Below are positions 6,055 to 7,017 of a stretch of 7,017 bases of DNA, piece after piece; position 1 is the first letter of the stretch; each line of letters starts with the position of its first letter. Origin of the DNA: Ga0077527 sp038316355 (GTDB lineage: Bacteria; Pseudomonadota; Gammaproteobacteria; Burkholderiales; SG8-41); assembly GCA_038316355.1 (NCBI GenBank), contig JBBQAO010000139.1, forward strand, positions 1 through 7,017, given 5' to 3'. Position numbers and translations under genes: made by a program. The notes under the pieces were generated by a model, which was given only the letters and a program-made list of their open reading frames with translations, did no database searches and was not told where the DNA came from.

Positions 6055-6084
6055 CCCTCTCCCCGAAGACTTTCGGGGAGAGGG
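6055..6084. repeat. Small hairpin nested in the right arm
   Basis: A 13-bp perfect stem, CCCTCTCCCCGAA (6055-6067) with TTCGGGGAGAGGG (6072-6084), closes on a 4-nt loop GACT. Its inner bases and loop differ from those of the partner hairpin at 5946-5969, while the CTCTCCCC stem is shared. Confidence 0.85.
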
Positions 6085-6126
6085 TTGGGGTCAAGGGAAC
6101 ACTTGGGGAGAAGCAGAGGGGAAACC

Positions 6127-6145
6127 AAAAGGTAATTTCATTACC
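6127..6145 (-). terminator. Possible weak terminator after the flavoprotein gene
   Basis: On the minus strand GGTAAT pairs perfectly with ATTACC around a 3-nt loop GAA, followed at once by four T. It begins 4 bp after the flavoprotein stop codon. The stem is AT-rich and the T-run short, so termination would be weak; the large inverted repeat just beyond may add to it. Confidence 0.35.
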
Positions 6146-6149
6146 GGTT

Positions 6150-7017
6150 CTAAGCCGCAACCGCAACGGCCGGCAGTCCCGGCGGCGCTTCCGCCGCCTC
6201 CAGCCCCGGCACCGGACGCAGTTCGCCGCGCACCTGCCCATCCTCGTTCCACAACACGATGTTCGCAAGAAACTTTGCATCGTCACGTTCCGGAAAATCC
6301 AGACGGAAATGCCCGCCGCGGCTTTCTTCGCGCATCAGCGCCGCCGTCGCGAGCTGGCGCGCGACCTGGATCAGATTGCGCGTTTCGAGCGACAGGCGCA
6401 AACAGTCGAAACGCGCGCGCAGCGTTTCGCCAGTAACGCCGATGCCGGAGAAACGCGCTTCCAGTTGATCGAGCTGAAGCATCGCGTGCTGCAGACGGTC
6501 GGCACGCCGCACCTGACCCACCGATTCGACCACCAGACGCTGCACCGCGTCGCGCCAGGCCCCGGGCGACTCACCGTCACCGCGCTGCGACCACTGTTCC
6601 AGGGCCTCCACGCCGGCGCGCCACCCGCCCATATCGGCCGTCACCGCCGCCTGCGTACCGGCCTCCAGCGCCGCCGCCACGCCAGCGCGATAACCAAACA
6701 CATAACTGTCGATCAGCGCGGCGCCGCCGAGACGGTTGGCACCATGAATGCCGCCTGCGGCCTCGCCGCCGGCGTAGAGGCCGCTGACCGTGGTGCGCCC
6801 CCACTCGTCGATGCGCAAGCCACCGAGATAAGTATGCGGGCAGCTCGTCACCTCGAGAAACTCCCGGCTCATGTCGACGCCGCCGTTCATGAAAGTCTTG
6901 ATAATGTCGCCGGAAGCGCCGTGGTTGGCTTCCTCGAACACGTGGCGGATGTCGACGCACACCGCGTTGTTGGCCGTGCCGCGCCCCTCGAATATTTCCA
7001 TCGCTACCGCGCGATTG
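6150..7017 (-). CDS. FAD-binding fumarate reductase/succinate dehydrogenase-type flavoprotein, C-terminal part
   Basis: Partial: the frame stays open to the right edge (NRAVAMEIFEGRG), so the N-terminus with the FAD dinucleotide-binding fold lies outside the window. About 288 residues are visible. Family landmarks are PHTYLGG (His codon at 6834-6836) and HGANRLGG (6723-6746). In E. coli FrdA the equivalent histidine and arginine (His355, Arg390) contact the dicarboxylate, and their spacing here (34 residues) is nearly the same as there (35). GLYAGGEAAGGIHGANRLG is the FAD-contacting stretch. The helical C-terminal domain has LETRNLIQVA and the conserved REESRGGHFRLDFPERDD. It could be a fumarate reductase, succinate dehydrogenase-like enzyme or another 2-enoate reductase/dehydrogenase; the subtype cannot be settled from this half. 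The next gene on the strand is a TctC/Bug receptor, suggesting organic-acid metabolism. Confidence 0.92.
   Translation of the reverse strand, partial: NRAVAMEIFEGRGTANNAVCVDIRHVFEEANHGASGDIIKTFMNGGVDMSREFLEVTSCPHTYLGGLRIDEWGRTTVSGLYAGGEAAGGIHGANRLGGAALIDSYVFGYRAGVAAALEAGTQAAVTADMGGWRAGVEALEQWSQRGDGESPGAWRDAVQRLVVESVGQVRRADRLQHAMLQLDQLEARFSGIGVTGETLRARFDCLRLSLETRNLIQVARQLATAALMREESRGGHFRLDFPERDDAKFLANIVLWNEDGQVRGELRPVPGLEAAEAPPGLPAVAVAA

Larger units (their letters stand above)
5906..6121. repeat. Long inverted repeat with AT-rich centre, related to the repeat at 1-264
   Basis: Base i pairs with 12027-i. Arms 5906-5953 and 6074-6121 match over 48 bp except positions 5918 (G against A) and 5942 (G against T). 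The arm core 5907-5939 aligns without gaps to 60-92 of the repeat at the window's left edge, with 28 of 33 bases identical by hand count. Both cores include GTGTTCCCTTG. Inside each arm is a separate small hairpin, and between them lies a low-GC stretch (about 5985-6050) quite unlike the GC-rich surroundings. The element fills most of the gap between the flavoprotein gene and the binding-protein gene and contains no gene. Confidence 0.92.

Noticed and set aside
1..6121. A composite transposon bounded by the two palindromic elements
   Set aside because: No transposase or integrase lies between them, the enclosed genes look like ordinary chromosomal genes, the elements differ outside the shared core, and no target-site duplication is visible.

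Overview
The window looks like a chromosomal stretch of a GC-rich betaproteobacterium, most likely of the order Burkholderiales. The evidence is two single-gene TctC/Bug-family periplasmic binding proteins (a family strongly expanded in that order), a DUF2189 membrane protein, a CCGTTCG-type intergenic repeat, and CCCTCTCCCC/GGGGAGAGGG palindromes. No rRNA, tRNA, CRISPR array, transposase or phage gene is visible.

Layout. Bases 1-264 are one very long inverted repeat (100-bp arms, one mismatch). A short gap with two small tandem duplications follows. Two plus-strand genes come next: a glutathione S-transferase-like protein (338-946) and a TspO/MBR tryptophan-rich membrane protein (981-1493), 34 bp apart and probably co-transcribed. 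The rest of the window is coded on the minus strand. Reading leftward from the right edge it holds: a fumarate reductase/succinate dehydrogenase-type flavoprotein cut by the window end (6150-7017); a second long inverted repeat (5906-6121); a TctC/Bug binding protein (4883-5851); a DUF2189 membrane protein 33 bp behind it (4046-4849); a second, more divergent TctC/Bug protein (2914-3900); a CCGTTCG-type repeat and a clear intrinsic terminator (2731-2752); and a class I SAM-dependent methyltransferase with an NPPW motif (1503-2645), probably started at a TTG codon. The methyltransferase converges with tspO, with only 9 bp between the stop codons.

How the parts may work together. The flavoprotein and the adjacent binding protein fit uptake and oxidation or reduction of an organic acid, but no TctA/TctB transporter membrane subunits are in view and the substrate cannot be read from the sequence. 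The DUF2189 gene is probably in the same transcript as the upstream binding protein. The other genes look like independent housekeeping or accessory functions.

Nothing here amounts to a recognisable new multi-gene system. The most unusual content is non-coding. Two long inverted-repeat elements share a 33-bp core (28/33 identical by hand count) and bracket the central gene block. There are also several short exact tandem duplications in the intergenic gaps.
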